A stretch of DNA of 36,136 nucleotides from an uncultured Prochlorococcus sp. (GTDB taxonomy: Bacteria > Cyanobacteriota > Cyanobacteriia > PCC-6307 > Cyanobiaceae), in NCBI GenBank assembly GCA_902574425.1, contig CACGNA010000010.1, positions 1 to 36,136 on the forward strand, written 5' to 3'. The notes beneath the pieces were generated by a model. That model saw only the letters and a program-made list of their open reading frames with translations. It made no database searches and was not told the origin of the DNA. The translations under genes were made by a program, and so were the position numbers. Position 1 is the first letter of the stretch. Every line of letters begins with the position of its first letter. Below, piece after piece: positions 25,491 to 34,333 of this stretch.

Positions 25491-27497
25491 TTATAGAATT
25501 TCCTTTGTCTTATTAACAACGTTTTCGACTGTAAATCCAAAATTCTTCATACATTCTCCACCTGGTGCTGATGCACCAAAACTATCCATAGTAATACAAA
25601 TCCCATCAAAACCTGTATATTTATGCCAACCAAATGAATGTGCAGCTTCTACTACAACTCTCTTCGTCACACTACTAGGTAAAACACTTTCTTTATACGA
25701 TGTTCCTTGTTCTTCGAACAGTTCTACGCAAGGCATAGATACAACTCTAGTTTTTTTACCTAAGTTTGAAATCTGCTTACTTGCTTCAATGCAAAGATTT
25801 AGTTCGCTTCCAGTACCAATAAATATTAAATCTGGTGTTCCCTCGCAATCAGAAACTATGTATCCTCCTAATGCAACTTTGTCAATCGAAGTATTTTCTT
25901 GATTTGGCATACCTTGTCTACTTAAACAAAGGGCAGAAGGTCTTTTGCGATTTTGAATAGCAAGTTTATAAGCCCCACTTGTCTCATTCCCATCTCCTGG
26001 CCTGAAAACTAGCATGTTTGGCATGGCGCGAAGAGAAGGTATAGTTTCAATAGGTTGATGTGTTGGACCATCTTCACCTACACCAATTGAATCATGGGTT
26101 AAAACATAGATAACTCCTAATTCGCTAAGTGCTGAAAGCCTCATTGAACCTCTCATATAATCTGCGAAAACGAGGAAGGTTCCGCCATAAGGTATAAGAC
26201 CACTATTGTGATAGGCAATACCATTAAGTATGGCTGCCATAGCATGCTCTCGTACCCCAAAATGTAAATATCGTTTTTCAGGGCTATAAGATTGGAACGA
26301 TCCAGTTTCTCCTTTGATATCCGTGTAGTTAGAGTGAGTTAAATCTGCTGATCCACCAATTAATTCAGGTAGGTTAGGACCTAGGGCACCCAAACATATT
26401 TGTGAATGCTTTCTGGTGGCTAAACCTTTATCATCAGGCGAATAAGAAGGGAGCTCTGAGTCCCAATTTTCAGGTAATTCTCCTTGTAACATTCTTTTTA
26501 ACTCGGCGCCAGTAGAAGGATATTTTTTCTGATATTCTTCAAATTTAGAATTCCATTTCTTCTCTAAATCTTCACCTTTATTTATTGATTTTCTAAAATG
26601 TTCGTATACTTCATCTGGTATTTCAAATGGAGGATATTCCCAATTTAAAAACTCTCTGGTTAATGAAGCTTCTTCTTCTCCAACCGCTGCCCCATGAATT
26701 CCAGCAGTATCTGATTTATTAGGCGAACCATAACCTATGGTTGTAGAAATTTTTATTATTGAGGGTTTGTCTGTAACTAATTTGGCTTTTTCTATAGCTT
26801 CAGTTATTCCTTTAACATCATGATTCCCATCCTTAACATGTTGAACATGCCATCCATAAGCTTCATATCTTTTTAGAACATCTTCAGTGAAAGAAACATC
26901 GGTACGTCCATCAATTGTAATTTGATTATCGTCATAAAGTGCAATTAATTTTCCAAGCTTAAGGTGGCCAGCTAATGAGCAAGCTTCTGATGCTATACCT
27001 TCTTGATTACATCCGTCGCCCATTATGACATAAGTATAATGATCAACAATGTTGCAATCAGGCTTATTGAACTTAGCTGCTAAGTGGGTTTCAGCTATTG
27101 CTAAACCAACTGCATTAGAAATTCCTGCTCCAAGAGGCCCAGCTGTGACTTCAACTCCCTCAGTTTCGAATGTTTCTGGATGACCAGGAGTTTTCGATCC
27201 CCATTGTCTAAATTCTTTAATATCTTCTATGGAAACTGATTTGTATCCTGTTAGATGAAGCAAAGAATATAACAACATACAGCCATGACCAGCCGATAAT
27301 ACAAAACGATCTCTATTAAACCATTTGGGATTATTGGGATTGTGATTCAGGATGTTTTGCCATAGTGCATAACCCATAGGAGCACATCCCATGGGTAAAC
27401 CTGGATGTCCACTATTAGATTTATTTACTGCATCTACAGCAAGCATTCTTATACTATTTACACAGAGTGATTCTAATGAAACAGATGCAGCGACCAT
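25491..27497 (-). CDS. tktA: Transketolase
   Basis: Transketolase moves two-carbon units between sugar phosphates in the Calvin cycle and the pentose phosphate pathway, with TPP as cofactor. The 668 residues are complete. Motifs include [41 protein letters not shown], the TPP/Mg2+ segment [67 protein letters not shown] and [23 protein letters not shown]. The next upstream gene on this strand is fabF (43 bp). Its TPP need and the neighbouring TPP-controlled thiC are a coincidence of position as far as sequence shows. Confidence 0.98.
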   Translation of the reverse strand: MVAASVSLESLCVNSIRMLAVDAVNKSNSGHPGLPMGCAPMGYALWQNILNHNPNNPKWFNRDRFVLSAGHGCMLLYSLLHLTGYKSVSIEDIKEFRQWGSKTPGHPETFETEGVEVTAGPLGAGISNAVGLAIAETHLAAKFNKPDCNIVDHYTYVIMGDGCNQEGIASEACSLAGHLKLGKLIALYDDNQITIDGRTDVSFTEDVLKRYEAYGWHVQHVKDGNHDVKGITEAIEKAKLVTDKPSIIKISTTIGYGSPNKSDTAGIHGAAVGEEEASLTREFLNWEYPPFEIPDEVYEHFRKSINKGEDLEKKWNSKFEEYQKKYPSTGAELKRMLQGELPENWDSELPSYSPDDKGLATRKHSQICLGALGPNLPELIGGSADLTHSNYTDIKGETGSFQSYSPEKRYLHFGVREHAMAAILNGIAYHNSGLIPYGGTFLVFADYMRGSMRLSALSELGVIYVLTHDSIGVGEDGPTHQPIETIPSLRAMPNMLVFRPGDGNETSGAYKLAIQNRKRPSALCLSRQGMPNQENTSIDKVALGGYIVSDCEGTPDLIFIGTGSELNLCIEASKQISNLGKKTRVVSMPCVELFEEQGTSYKESVLPSSVTKRVVVEAAHSFGWHKYTGFDGICITMDSFGASAPGGECMKNFGFTVENVVNKTKEIL

Positions 27498-27540
27498 GGT
27501 TTTAAAATAAGATAAGTTGGAAATATAAATTTGGTTATCA

Positions 27541-28785
27541 TTAGTTCATTTTGCTGAAAGCAAGGCAAACATTATGACCACCAAAGCCGAAGGAATTAGA
27601 AAGAGCAACTCCTACTTGAGCTTCTCTTGCGTTATTTGGTACATAATCAAGATCACAATCAGGATCTGGATTGACGTAGTTAATTGTAGGAGGGATAAAA
27701 TTGTGTGTCAAAGAAAGTATACAAGCTACAGCTTCTATACCTCCTGAGCCTCCTAGGAGATGACCAGTCATCGACTTAGTAGAGCTTACAGGAATAAGGT
27801 AAGATCTGTCTCTAAAAATAGATTTAATTGCAGAAGTTTCATTTTTGTCATTAGCTGATGTACTTGTTCCATGAGCATTTATGTAATCCACTTTTTCAAG
27901 GCTGAGAGAACTGTCTTCAATTGCTAGTTTGATAGCTTCTGCACCTCCAACCCCGCCTGGGGAGGGAGCAGTGATGTGATGAGCATCGCATGTCGTTCCA
28001 TATCCAATGATTTCTGCATAGATTCTCGCATCCCTTTTTTGTGCATTTTCTAAAGTTTCTAAAACAAGAATTCCAGATCCCTCTCCAATAACAAATCCAT
28101 CTCTTTCTGCATCAAAGGGTCTACTTGCTGTTTGAGGACTGTCATTTCTGAAAGAAAGAGCTTTGGCACTGGCAAAACCCGCTACTCCAAGAGGAGTAAT
28201 ACTTGCTTCTGCACCTCCACAGATCATTGCATCTGCCTTGCCAAGTTGGAGTAATCTAAAAGAGTCGCCAATTGCATTAGAACCAGCAGCGCAGGCAGTG
28301 GAAACAGAGGAGCTTGGACCTTTTGCACCTAAAGCAATTGCAGCTAGTCCAGTTGCCATATTTGGAATCATCATTGGGACTGTAAATGGACTTACTCTTC
28401 TTGGCCCTTTATGACTCAGTATTTGAGCTTGACTTTCCATAGTTAGTAAGCCTCCAACACCAGAGCCAATAATTACTCCAATTCTTGATGCATTAGTTTC
28501 AGTAATTTCAAGTCCAGAATCATTAAAGGCTTGCTTTGCTGCAATAACTCCAAACTGTGAAAAACGATCCCACCTTTTGGCTTCTTTAGCGTCAATAAAA
28601 TTCTCAGATTGAAGATTTTTTACTTCTGCTGCAAATTTGCATGGATGTTGTCCCGGATCAAAGAGAGTGATACCTGAGACTCCATTAATCCCTTTTTGAA
28701 GACTAAGTAAATATTCATCAATGTTATTACCAATTGGAGTTACTGCTCCGATACCAGTAATAACTACTCGATGGAAATTTGGCAT
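27541..28785 (-). CDS. fabF: 3-oxoacyl-[acyl-carrier-protein] synthase II
   Basis: FabF is the condensing enzyme that elongates acyl-ACP with malonyl-ACP. The 414-residue protein has the catalytic triad Cys165 (in [14 protein letters not shown]), His305 (in [14 protein letters not shown]) and His342 (in [13 protein letters not shown], with Lys337). [13 protein letters not shown] opens the fold and [16 protein letters not shown] ends it. It follows acpP by only 6 bp on the same strand, the classic acpP-fabF pair. Confidence 0.98.
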   Translation of the reverse strand: MPNFHRVVITGIGAVTPIGNNIDEYLLSLQKGINGVSGITLFDPGQHPCKFAAEVKNLQSENFIDAKEAKRWDRFSQFGVIAAKQAFNDSGLEITETNASRIGVIIGSGVGGLLTMESQAQILSHKGPRRVSPFTVPMMIPNMATGLAAIALGAKGPSSSVSTACAAGSNAIGDSFRLLQLGKADAMICGGAEASITPLGVAGFASAKALSFRNDSPQTASRPFDAERDGFVIGEGSGILVLETLENAQKRDARIYAEIIGYGTTCDAHHITAPSPGGVGGAEAIKLAIEDSSLSLEKVDYINAHGTSTSANDKNETSAIKSIFRDRSYLIPVSSTKSMTGHLLGGSGGIEAVACILSLTHNFIPPTINYVNPDPDCDLDYVPNNAREAQVGVALSNSFGFGGHNVCLAFSKMN

Positions 28786-28791
28786 CCTTGA

Positions 28792-29031
28792 TTAACCCTT
28801 TTTTTCTTCGATGAATTTAACTGCATCTCCAACTGTTGCTATCCCTTCAGCTGCTTCATCAGGGATTTCAATATCGAATGCTTCCTCTAGAGCCATAACT
28901 AATTCAACGGTATCTAGAGAATCTGCACCCAAATCATTTTGAAAATTTGAATCCGATTTGACTTCTGATGCTTCAACGCTTAATTGCTCTGAAACAATAG
29001 AACAGACTTTTTCGAGGATTTCTTGTGACAT
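28792..29031 (-). CDS. acpP: Acyl carrier protein
   Basis: ACP carries growing fatty-acyl chains on a 4'-phosphopantetheine arm. The 79-residue acidic protein has the attachment motif [18 protein letters not shown] with Ser38 as the modified residue. It continues with [23 protein letters not shown], the usual helix IV region. The gene is divergent from psaC across a 133 bp spacer and leads the acpP-fabF-tkt run. Confidence 0.98.
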   Translation of the reverse strand: MSQEILEKVCSIVSEQLSVEASEVKSDSNFQNDLGADSLDTVELVMALEEAFDIEIPDEAAEGIATVGDAVKFIEEKKG

Positions 29032-29130
29032 AGTTTATGGAATTTACTAATTATCTATATGATTTTATGCCCTAGAGTTAACAAGAGTGAAGCATATCTT
29101 AATTTTTTTAATTTCTTTGTAAGACAATAG

Positions 29131-29410
<280 letters not shown>

Positions 29411-29456
29411 ATTTGTAGGGCAGTTTTAAGAGAGTCCATGTTTTAATACATACTCA

Positions 29457-29483
29457 TTTTTTTTCAATATAATTGAAAAAAAA
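29457..29483. repeat. Perfect 12-bp A/T hairpin between psaC and glmS
   Basis: TTTTTTTTCAAT (29457-29468) and ATTGAAAAAAAA (29472-29483) are exact inverted repeats with a 3-base loop. The hairpin ends 7 bases before the glmS ATG. In RNA it could close the psaC message or cover the glmS ribosome-binding region. Only two of the twelve pairs are not A-U near the loop, so stability is moderate. Confidence 0.6.
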
Positions 29484-29490
29484 TTATTGT

Positions 29491-31386
29491 ATGTGTGGAA
29501 TAGTTGCTGTTACCGGATATAAAAAAGCTTTACCATTGTTGCTGAATGGTTTAGAAAAACTTGAGTACAGAGGCTATGATTCAGCTGGTATTGCAGTTAT
29601 AGAACCTGAGACAAAAAATATTATTTGTAACAAAGCAGAAGGAAAACTCAGAAATTTAATAAACAATCTTAATGATAAGAATATTTCTGGCACTGTTGGT
29701 ATAGGTCATACTAGGTGGGCAACTCATGGAAAACCTGAAGTAAAAAATGCACATCCTCATACTGATAGTTCAGGAAATATAGCAGTTGTTCAAAATGGCA
29801 TTATTGAAAATTTTCAAGACTTAAAAAATAAATTAGAGATAGAGGGTGTAATTTTTAATTCTGATACAGACACTGAGGTAATTCCCCATCTAATTCAAAG
29901 AGAATTAAATACATTAAGTAAACTCAAACTTGAGAATAATGGTTCAACATTATTAGTAGCTGTAAGAAATGTAATTTCTGATTTAGAAGGATCTTATGCG
30001 TTGGCAGTTTTATGGTCAGGAGCCCCTACCTCTCTTGTAGTTGCAAGAAGACAAGCACCTTTGATTATAGGTTTGGGAGAAGGAGAATTTATGTGTGCAA
30101 GCGATACGCCAGCTATTGCAAACTTTACTAATATTATTCTGCCTTTGGAGGATGAAGAGATAGCTTTATTAACTCCTCTTGGAATAGAAATATATGACTC
30201 AAATAACGAGAGACAATATCGAAATCCAGTTTCCTTAAAAGTCTCAGAGCAAATAATAGATAAGATGAATTTCAAACACTTTATGTTAAAAGAGATATAT
30301 GATCAGCCCGGCACTGCAAAAAATTGGTTGGAAAATTATTTAATTAAAAACTCAGAAAATGGTCAATATCAGATTAATTATTCCTTTGATACAAAGTTTT
30401 TTGAATCCATTGAGAGAATTGACATTATCGCTTGTGGTACAAGTAAACATGCTGCAATGGTGGGTAGCTTTTTATTAGAACAATTTTCAGGTATCCCTAC
30501 AAATGTCTTTTATGCAAGCGAATTTCGATATTCACCACCACCACTGCTGCCAAATACATTAACTATTGGAGTCACTCAATCTGGAGAAACTGCTGATACA
30601 ATTGCAGCCATCGATATGGAAATTAAAAGACGGTCTTCAAGTGTAGATAAAACATTTAAACCCAATCTTATTGCAATAACAAATAGAAAAGAGAGCTCGA
30701 TAGGAAGGCAGGTTCCAAATATAATCGATATCTGTGCAGGAATAGAAGTGGGAGTTGCAGCAACAAAAACTTTTTTTGCACAATTACTTTCTTTTTATGG
30801 ATTAGCTATAAAATTTGCGCAAATAAAAGGCAGTCAAAGTCCGGATGAAATAGGTAAATTAATAACTGAACTTATAAAACTGCCTCCATTATTAGAAGAT
30901 CTCTTAGAGAAACATAATCAATCTTCAGAAAAACTAGCACATGATTTTTTTAATATTAAAGATGTTATCTTTTTAGGAAGAGGCATAAATTATCCTATTG
31001 CTCTGGAAGGAGCATTAAAACTAAAAGAAATTAGTTATATACATGCCGCTGGATATCCAGCTGGTGAAATGAAACATGGTCCAATAGCTTTGTTAGATAA
31101 AAAAGTACCTGTAATTTCTATAGCTTCTCCTGGGGAAGTCTTTGATAAAGTGATAAGTAATGCTCAAGAAGCAAAAGCTAGAGATTCATATTTGATTGGA
31201 ATTGCTCCTGAATGTAATGGAACTGAAATCTTTGATTATTTAATGAAAATTCCTTCCTCCAATGAATGGGTTTCACCTTTACTTAACATAGTGCCTTTGC
31301 AATTATTGAGTTACCATATTGCAGCTCATAGAGGACTTGACGTGGATCAACCAAGAAATTTAGCTAAAAGCGTAACTGTGGAATGA
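29491..31386 (+). CDS. glmS: Glutamine-fructose-6-phosphate aminotransferase (isomerizing)
   Basis: GlmS makes glucosamine-6-phosphate from fructose-6-phosphate and glutamine, the entry to peptidoglycan and lipopolysaccharide precursors. I place the start at ATG 29491, because the enzyme's catalytic N-terminal Cys must directly follow the initiator Met (MCGIVAVTGY). The frame is open six codons further upstream, but that would bury the Cys. The glutaminase domain (1-240) has EYRGYDSAGIAV and IGHTRWATHGKPEVKNAHPH. Two SIS isomerase domains follow (ACGTSKHAAMVG, TQSGETADTIAAID, GRGINYPIALEGALKLKEISYIHA) and the end is QPRNLAKSVTVE. Length is 631. Confidence 0.97.
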   Translation: MCGIVAVTGYKKALPLLLNGLEKLEYRGYDSAGIAVIEPETKNIICNKAEGKLRNLINNLNDKNISGTVGIGHTRWATHGKPEVKNAHPHTDSSGNIAVVQNGIIENFQDLKNKLEIEGVIFNSDTDTEVIPHLIQRELNTLSKLKLENNGSTLLVAVRNVISDLEGSYALAVLWSGAPTSLVVARRQAPLIIGLGEGEFMCASDTPAIANFTNIILPLEDEEIALLTPLGIEIYDSNNERQYRNPVSLKVSEQIIDKMNFKHFMLKEIYDQPGTAKNWLENYLIKNSENGQYQINYSFDTKFFESIERIDIIACGTSKHAAMVGSFLLEQFSGIPTNVFYASEFRYSPPPLLPNTLTIGVTQSGETADTIAAIDMEIKRRSSSVDKTFKPNLIAITNRKESSIGRQVPNIIDICAGIEVGVAATKTFFAQLLSFYGLAIKFAQIKGSQSPDEIGKLITELIKLPPLLEDLLEKHNQSSEKLAHDFFNIKDVIFLGRGINYPIALEGALKLKEISYIHAAGYPAGEMKHGPIALLDKKVPVISIASPGEVFDKVISNAQEAKARDSYLIGIAPECNGTEIFDYLMKIPSSNEWVSPLLNIVPLQLLSYHIAAHRGLDVDQPRNLAKSVTVE

Positions 31387-31420
31387 TTTAGTCTCTTATA
31401 AAGTTTTATTTTTTTAAAAT

Positions 31421-31960
31421 TTATAGATCTAAAAGTCCTTTTGGAGGATTGATGATAAGAAAATTATTTTTTATATCTATCAATGGTACTATCTCTTTTA
31501 CAAATGGTATTAGAACTGTTTTGTGATTTTTAAAAAGTTCAATAACAAGTAGATTATTTTTTTCATTTTCTAAATTAATAACTTTACCAATTATTTTTAA
31601 TTCATTATTTTCTAATATCTTGACTTGTAAATTCATAAGTTCCAATAAGTGGAATTCTTCTTTTTTTAATTCAGGAAGTTTATTGGTTTTTACAAGAATT
31701 TTATATTTTTTAAGTTGCTCTGCATGATTTCTAGTATTTATTCCTTGGAACTTAATGATAAAGGTTTCTTTCCCAGGCCTTTTGAAACCAGAGGTAAGTT
31801 CTATTTTTGAAGGGGGTTCATTTTCTTTTTGCAACCATCTCATTCCTGGTTCTAAAAATCTTTCGTCAAAATCGCTTAGAGATTTAACTTTTACCTGTCC
31901 ATTAATTCCGTGACATGATGTTATCAATCCAACAACCAACCATTCATTTTTATTTATCAT
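31421..31960 (-). CDS. rimM: 16S rRNA processing protein RimM
   Basis: RimM binds 30S pre-subunits through S19 and helps assemble the 3' head of 16S rRNA. The 179-residue protein has the N-domain start [27 protein letters not shown], then [24 protein letters not shown], and a PRC-barrel C-domain (about 90-170) ending in [10 protein letters not shown]. The C-domain sequence is divergent and very Lys/Asn-rich, as expected in this AT-rich genome. Its ATG faces that of ndhS with only 23 bp between them. No trmD or rpsP lies next to it. Confidence 0.93.
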   Translation of the reverse strand: MINKNEWLVVGLITSCHGINGQVKVKSLSDFDERFLEPGMRWLQKENEPPSKIELTSGFKRPGKETFIIKFQGINTRNHAEQLKKYKILVKTNKLPELKKEEFHLLELMNLQVKILENNELKIIGKVINLENEKNNLLVIELFKNHKTVLIPFVKEIVPLIDIKNNFLIINPPKGLLDL

Positions 31961-31983
31961 ATATTGTATGAATAAAGTGTTCT

Positions 31984-32169
31984 ATGGAATTATCGACTAA
32001 ACCCATACTCCCTGGTTCTTTTGTTGTTGTAAAAGACACAGCCTCTATATATAGAGGATATAAAGGTTTTGTACAAAGAGTTACAAAAAAAAGAGCAGCT
32101 GTTCTGTTTGAAGGAGGTAATTGGGATAAACTCATCACTTTTCAGCTAACTAATTTAGAAAGAGTATAA
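31984..32169 (+). CDS. ndhS: NDH-1 complex subunit NdhS
   Basis: NdhS is the small SH3-like subunit of cyanobacterial and chloroplast NDH-1 that forms part of the ferredoxin-docking site for cyclic electron flow. The 61-residue protein fits the family end to end: ILPGSFVVVKDTASIYRGYKGFVQRV, then AAVLFEGGNWDKLITF and a final QLTNLERV. This is close to what I remember of Synechocystis Ssl0352. The gene is divergent from rimM (23 bp) and converges with rnc (3 bp). Short length may let automatic annotation miss it or leave it as an unknown DUF. The call rests on motif recall, not on a search. Confidence 0.85.
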   Translation: MELSTKPILPGSFVVVKDTASIYRGYKGFVQRVTKKRAAVLFEGGNWDKLITFQLTNLERV

Positions 32170-32172
32170 AAT

Positions 32173-32922
32173 TTAGATTTTACCCATAGCTAGAAATTTT
32201 TCTATCAAAACTCTAGCTGCATTTGTTCCTGCTTCTTTATGAGATTTACCAAATGCAGACGATTCTTTTAATCCTTCAATAAATATGTCGCAAGAAAATC
32301 TTTTTGGGTCCCCATTTTTTGTAGAGACTTCAATTATTTTATAGACTGGCAAATCAAAGCCTTTACTTTGACACCACTCTTGTAAAACTGTCTTTGATTT
32401 AAATTTATATGGAGCTTTTATAAAGATTTCTGCATCTTCCTCCCAAATATCATCTAGCCATAGATTTATTTCCTGTATTGAATTAAAGCACTTATAAAGG
32501 GCACCGATTAAAGCTTCTGTAGATTCCGCGATAATAGTATTTTTTGAATTGTTATCACCAAGAGCTTTAGGCCCTTTAATTATTAATTTCTCTATGCTAA
32601 TTTTCCCCCCTAATTTAGTTAACCATTCATCACTTACAATTTGCGCTCTTAGCTCTGATCTTTCTCCTACACTCATCTCAGGATATTTTTGTTCAATAAA
32701 ATTTGAAGCAGCTAGTCTGAGTACTGCATCCCCGAAGAATTCCAACTTTTCGTAATTTATTATTTTGTCATTTGAGGAATGGATTAATGCTTGATTAAAA
32801 TCTTGAATAACTGAAATATTCTGTGTTCTTATTATTTCAGAAAATCTCTTTGATTTAATGTTTAAAGACTTTAAAAAAGTAATTATTTGATTAATTCTCT
32901 TTCCATTCATTACATTGGCCAT
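32173..32922 (-). CDS. rnc: Ribonuclease III
   Basis: RNase III cuts double-stranded RNA in rRNA maturation and mRNA turnover. The catalytic domain has the signature YEKLEFFGDAVLRLAAS (about 57-73), with essential Glu and Asp, and the later acidic site in AESTEALIGALY. The C-terminal double-stranded-RNA-binding domain (about 170-245) ends GKSHKEAGTNAARVLIEKFL. The first ~25 residues form an extension. The 249-residue length is normal. It lies just downstream (same strand) of the rnpB RNA gene. Confidence 0.95.
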   Translation of the reverse strand: MANVMNGKRINQIITFLKSLNIKSKRFSEIIRTQNISVIQDFNQALIHSSNDKIINYEKLEFFGDAVLRLAASNFIEQKYPEMSVGERSELRAQIVSDEWLTKLGGKISIEKLIIKGPKALGDNNSKNTIIAESTEALIGALYKCFNSIQEINLWLDDIWEEDAEIFIKAPYKFKSKTVLQEWCQSKGFDLPVYKIIEVSTKNGDPKRFSCDIFIEGLKESSAFGKSHKEAGTNAARVLIEKFLAMGKI

Positions 32923-32945
32923 ATTATTTAAATAATCACAACTAT

Positions 32946-33324
32946 TAGAAAGCAGGTCATAAGCCGGGTTCTGTTCATCTTAAATAAGATGGGCAATCAT
33001 CTATCTAGGGCTGGAATTACTTCGCAGTCTCAAGCGGCACTTAAAAGTAGATTGTGTAATGGTCATAAATCTACTAAGCCTTGCTCCCAGCCGGGGTTTA
33101 CCTAGCCAACACTTCTCAATGTTGCTGGTGCGCTCTTACCGCACCCTTGCACCCTTGCCATACAAAAGTATTAGGCGGTATGTTTCTGTGGCACTATCCT
33201 CACGGTTACCCGTACTGGGAATTACCCAGCAAGCCTGACCATGTGGGAGCCCGGACTTTCCTCAAAAAAGTTTTATTTTGGAAACAAAATAAAACTTTTT
33301 TGCGATTGCCTCTCCTGCTTTCAT
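32946..33324 (-). ncRNA. rnpB: RNase P RNA
   Basis: RNase P RNA is the ribozyme that trims tRNA 5' ends. Read on the minus strand, the universal segments are clear: GAGGAAAGTCCGGGCTCCC near the 5' part (complement of 33246-33264) and AGAACCCGGCTTATGACC near the 3' end (complement of 32953-32973). The ends pair as P1: GAAAGCAGG (33322-33314) with CCTGCTTTC (32956-32948). The ends given are estimated from P1, within a few bases. Helix P3 is a perfect 17-bp A/U hairpin. A + strand open frame across the gene is a by-product, not a protein gene. Confidence 0.96.
33264..33301. repeat. 17-bp perfect hairpin inside rnpB (helix P3)
   Basis: AAAAAAGTTTTATTTTG (33264-33280) and CAAAATAAAACTTTTTT (33285-33301) are exact inverted repeats around GAAA on the + strand, which reads TTTC in the RNase P RNA. 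It replaces the more GC-rich, irregular P3 of E. coli. Confidence 0.8.
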
Positions 33325-33329
33325 TTAGC

Positions 33330-33335
33330 ATAGTA
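33330..33335 (-). promoter_or_regulatory. Candidate -10 box of rnpB
   Basis: On the minus strand, TACTAT lies 7 bases before the predicted 5' end of RNase P RNA (33322). Any -35 would fall at about 33353-33358, directly next to the start of the divergent tRNA gene, and no consensus is visible there. Confidence 0.5.
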
Positions 33336-33360
33336 CTTATTACTCCAAAAATCATCTATT

Positions 33361-33434
<74 letters not shown>

Positions 33435-33512
33435 TTAAAGTAATAAACTATATGTAGTATGTGTGCAAACATGCCACTCTCTAGCTAGCGTATATTTAGT
33501 AATAACTATTTT

Positions 33513-33845
33513 ATGCCTAAGTTGCATGATATGCGTTTAAAGCTCTTAATTCAACAAGAGCATGAACGTATTTCTAAATCTCAACCTAATGATTTAGATC
33601 TTTCGATAGTTCAAGCGAGATGTTTATGCTGGCTTGCTTTATTGACTGAAGCTCACGAAGATCAAGCAAATGATGCTGAAAAAAGAGGAGATGCCGAACA
33701 AGCAATGGGATGGTTTGCTGATTCTATGAGATTAAGAGATGTCATCAACTTGGTTACTAGTATTGAGATACCTTTGCCAGATAGTCCAGATTCACTTGAT
33801 GAAAATGACGAATTATTGGATGGTCCTACAATTATGCCCAAATAG
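33513..33845 (+). CDS. Conserved hypothetical protein (helical, acidic tail)
   Basis: This is a 110-residue protein that I do not recognise. It is mostly alpha-helical: MRLKLLIQQEHERISKSQ, SIVQARCLCWLALLTEAHEDQANDAEKRGD, EQAMGWFADSMRLRDVINLVTSI. The middle (about 40-75) resembles a single TPR-like hairpin. The tail PLPDSPDSLDENDELLDG is acidic. A TATATT box (33491-33496) lies 17 bp before the ATG. It follows the tRNA gene by 78 bp and precedes another unknown protein by 32 bp on the same strand. It has no signal or membrane helix. The even, gap-free coding and lack of low-complexity sequence argue that it is a real gene. Confidence 0.7.
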   Translation: MPKLHDMRLKLLIQQEHERISKSQPNDLDLSIVQARCLCWLALLTEAHEDQANDAEKRGDAEQAMGWFADSMRLRDVINLVTSIEIPLPDSPDSLDENDELLDGPTIMPK

Positions 33846-33877
33846 TGAGATGATATTAAGTAGAGTTATATTTTCTT

Positions 33878-34333
33878 TTGGCTGAAGAACCATGTCAATG
33901 CTCTGATTGTAAGAGATTTTATAAAGAGCATGATCGTCTTATTAGAGAATTTCCTACTTTTAAGCATCAACAAGAATTAAATTGGGCATCTATTCAATCT
34001 TTCAGAACTCTTTGTAGTAAGGTTACTAGTGAATTGCAGAGACAATTATCTGAAAAAGAATCCAATGAGGATAAAAGTCCAGAAGATCTCCACATTTCTG
34101 ATATAGAAATTACTGAAGCTTTAGATGAACTTGAAAGTGTTAATGCTTATTTATATTCAATTGAAGCATTGATGGAAAGAATTTTTGATATAAAAATCTC
34201 AACCAATATTGAATCTAAATTTCAAGAAATTGCAAACGAATTGGCTCCAGACCCATTAAATGTGGATAGATTAATATTGAACAGATTATTTCATCAAACT
34301 CCAGATTTCCCAGATAAGAAAAATATTAATTAG
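33878..34333 (+). CDS. Conserved hypothetical protein with N-terminal CxCxxC motif
   Basis: This is a 151-residue soluble protein starting at TTG 33878 (MAEEPCQCSDCKRFYKEHDRL). Cys6, Cys8 and Cys11 form a CxCxxC cluster, which may bind zinc or an Fe-S cluster with another partner, because only one further Cys (in RTLCSKVTSEL) follows. The rest is helical and acidic, with a long coiled-coil-like stretch (about 45-110, ELQRQLSEKESNED, ITEALDELESVNAYLYSIEALMERIF). The gene is 32 bp after the other hypothetical protein and overlaps the glgP end by 8 bp. Function is unknown. Confidence 0.7.
   Translation: MAEEPCQCSDCKRFYKEHDRLIREFPTFKHQQELNWASIQSFRTLCSKVTSELQRQLSEKESNEDKSPEDLHISDIEITEALDELESVNAYLYSIEALMERIFDIKISTNIESKFQEIANELAPDPLNVDRLILNRLFHQTPDFPDKKNIN

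Noticed and set aside
29473-29490. Upstream start for glmS (adds MKKNYC)
   Set aside because: It would hide the catalytic Cys, which must be the first residue after Met removal; the extension also lies in the hairpin.
29411-29490. glmS ribozyme before glmS
   Set aside because: The spacer is only 80 bp, too short for the ~150 nt fold, and has none of its core motifs.
31950-32138. 62-codon minus-strand frame across ndhS
   Set aside because: NdhS matches its family end to end in the other strand; the antisense frame has no support.
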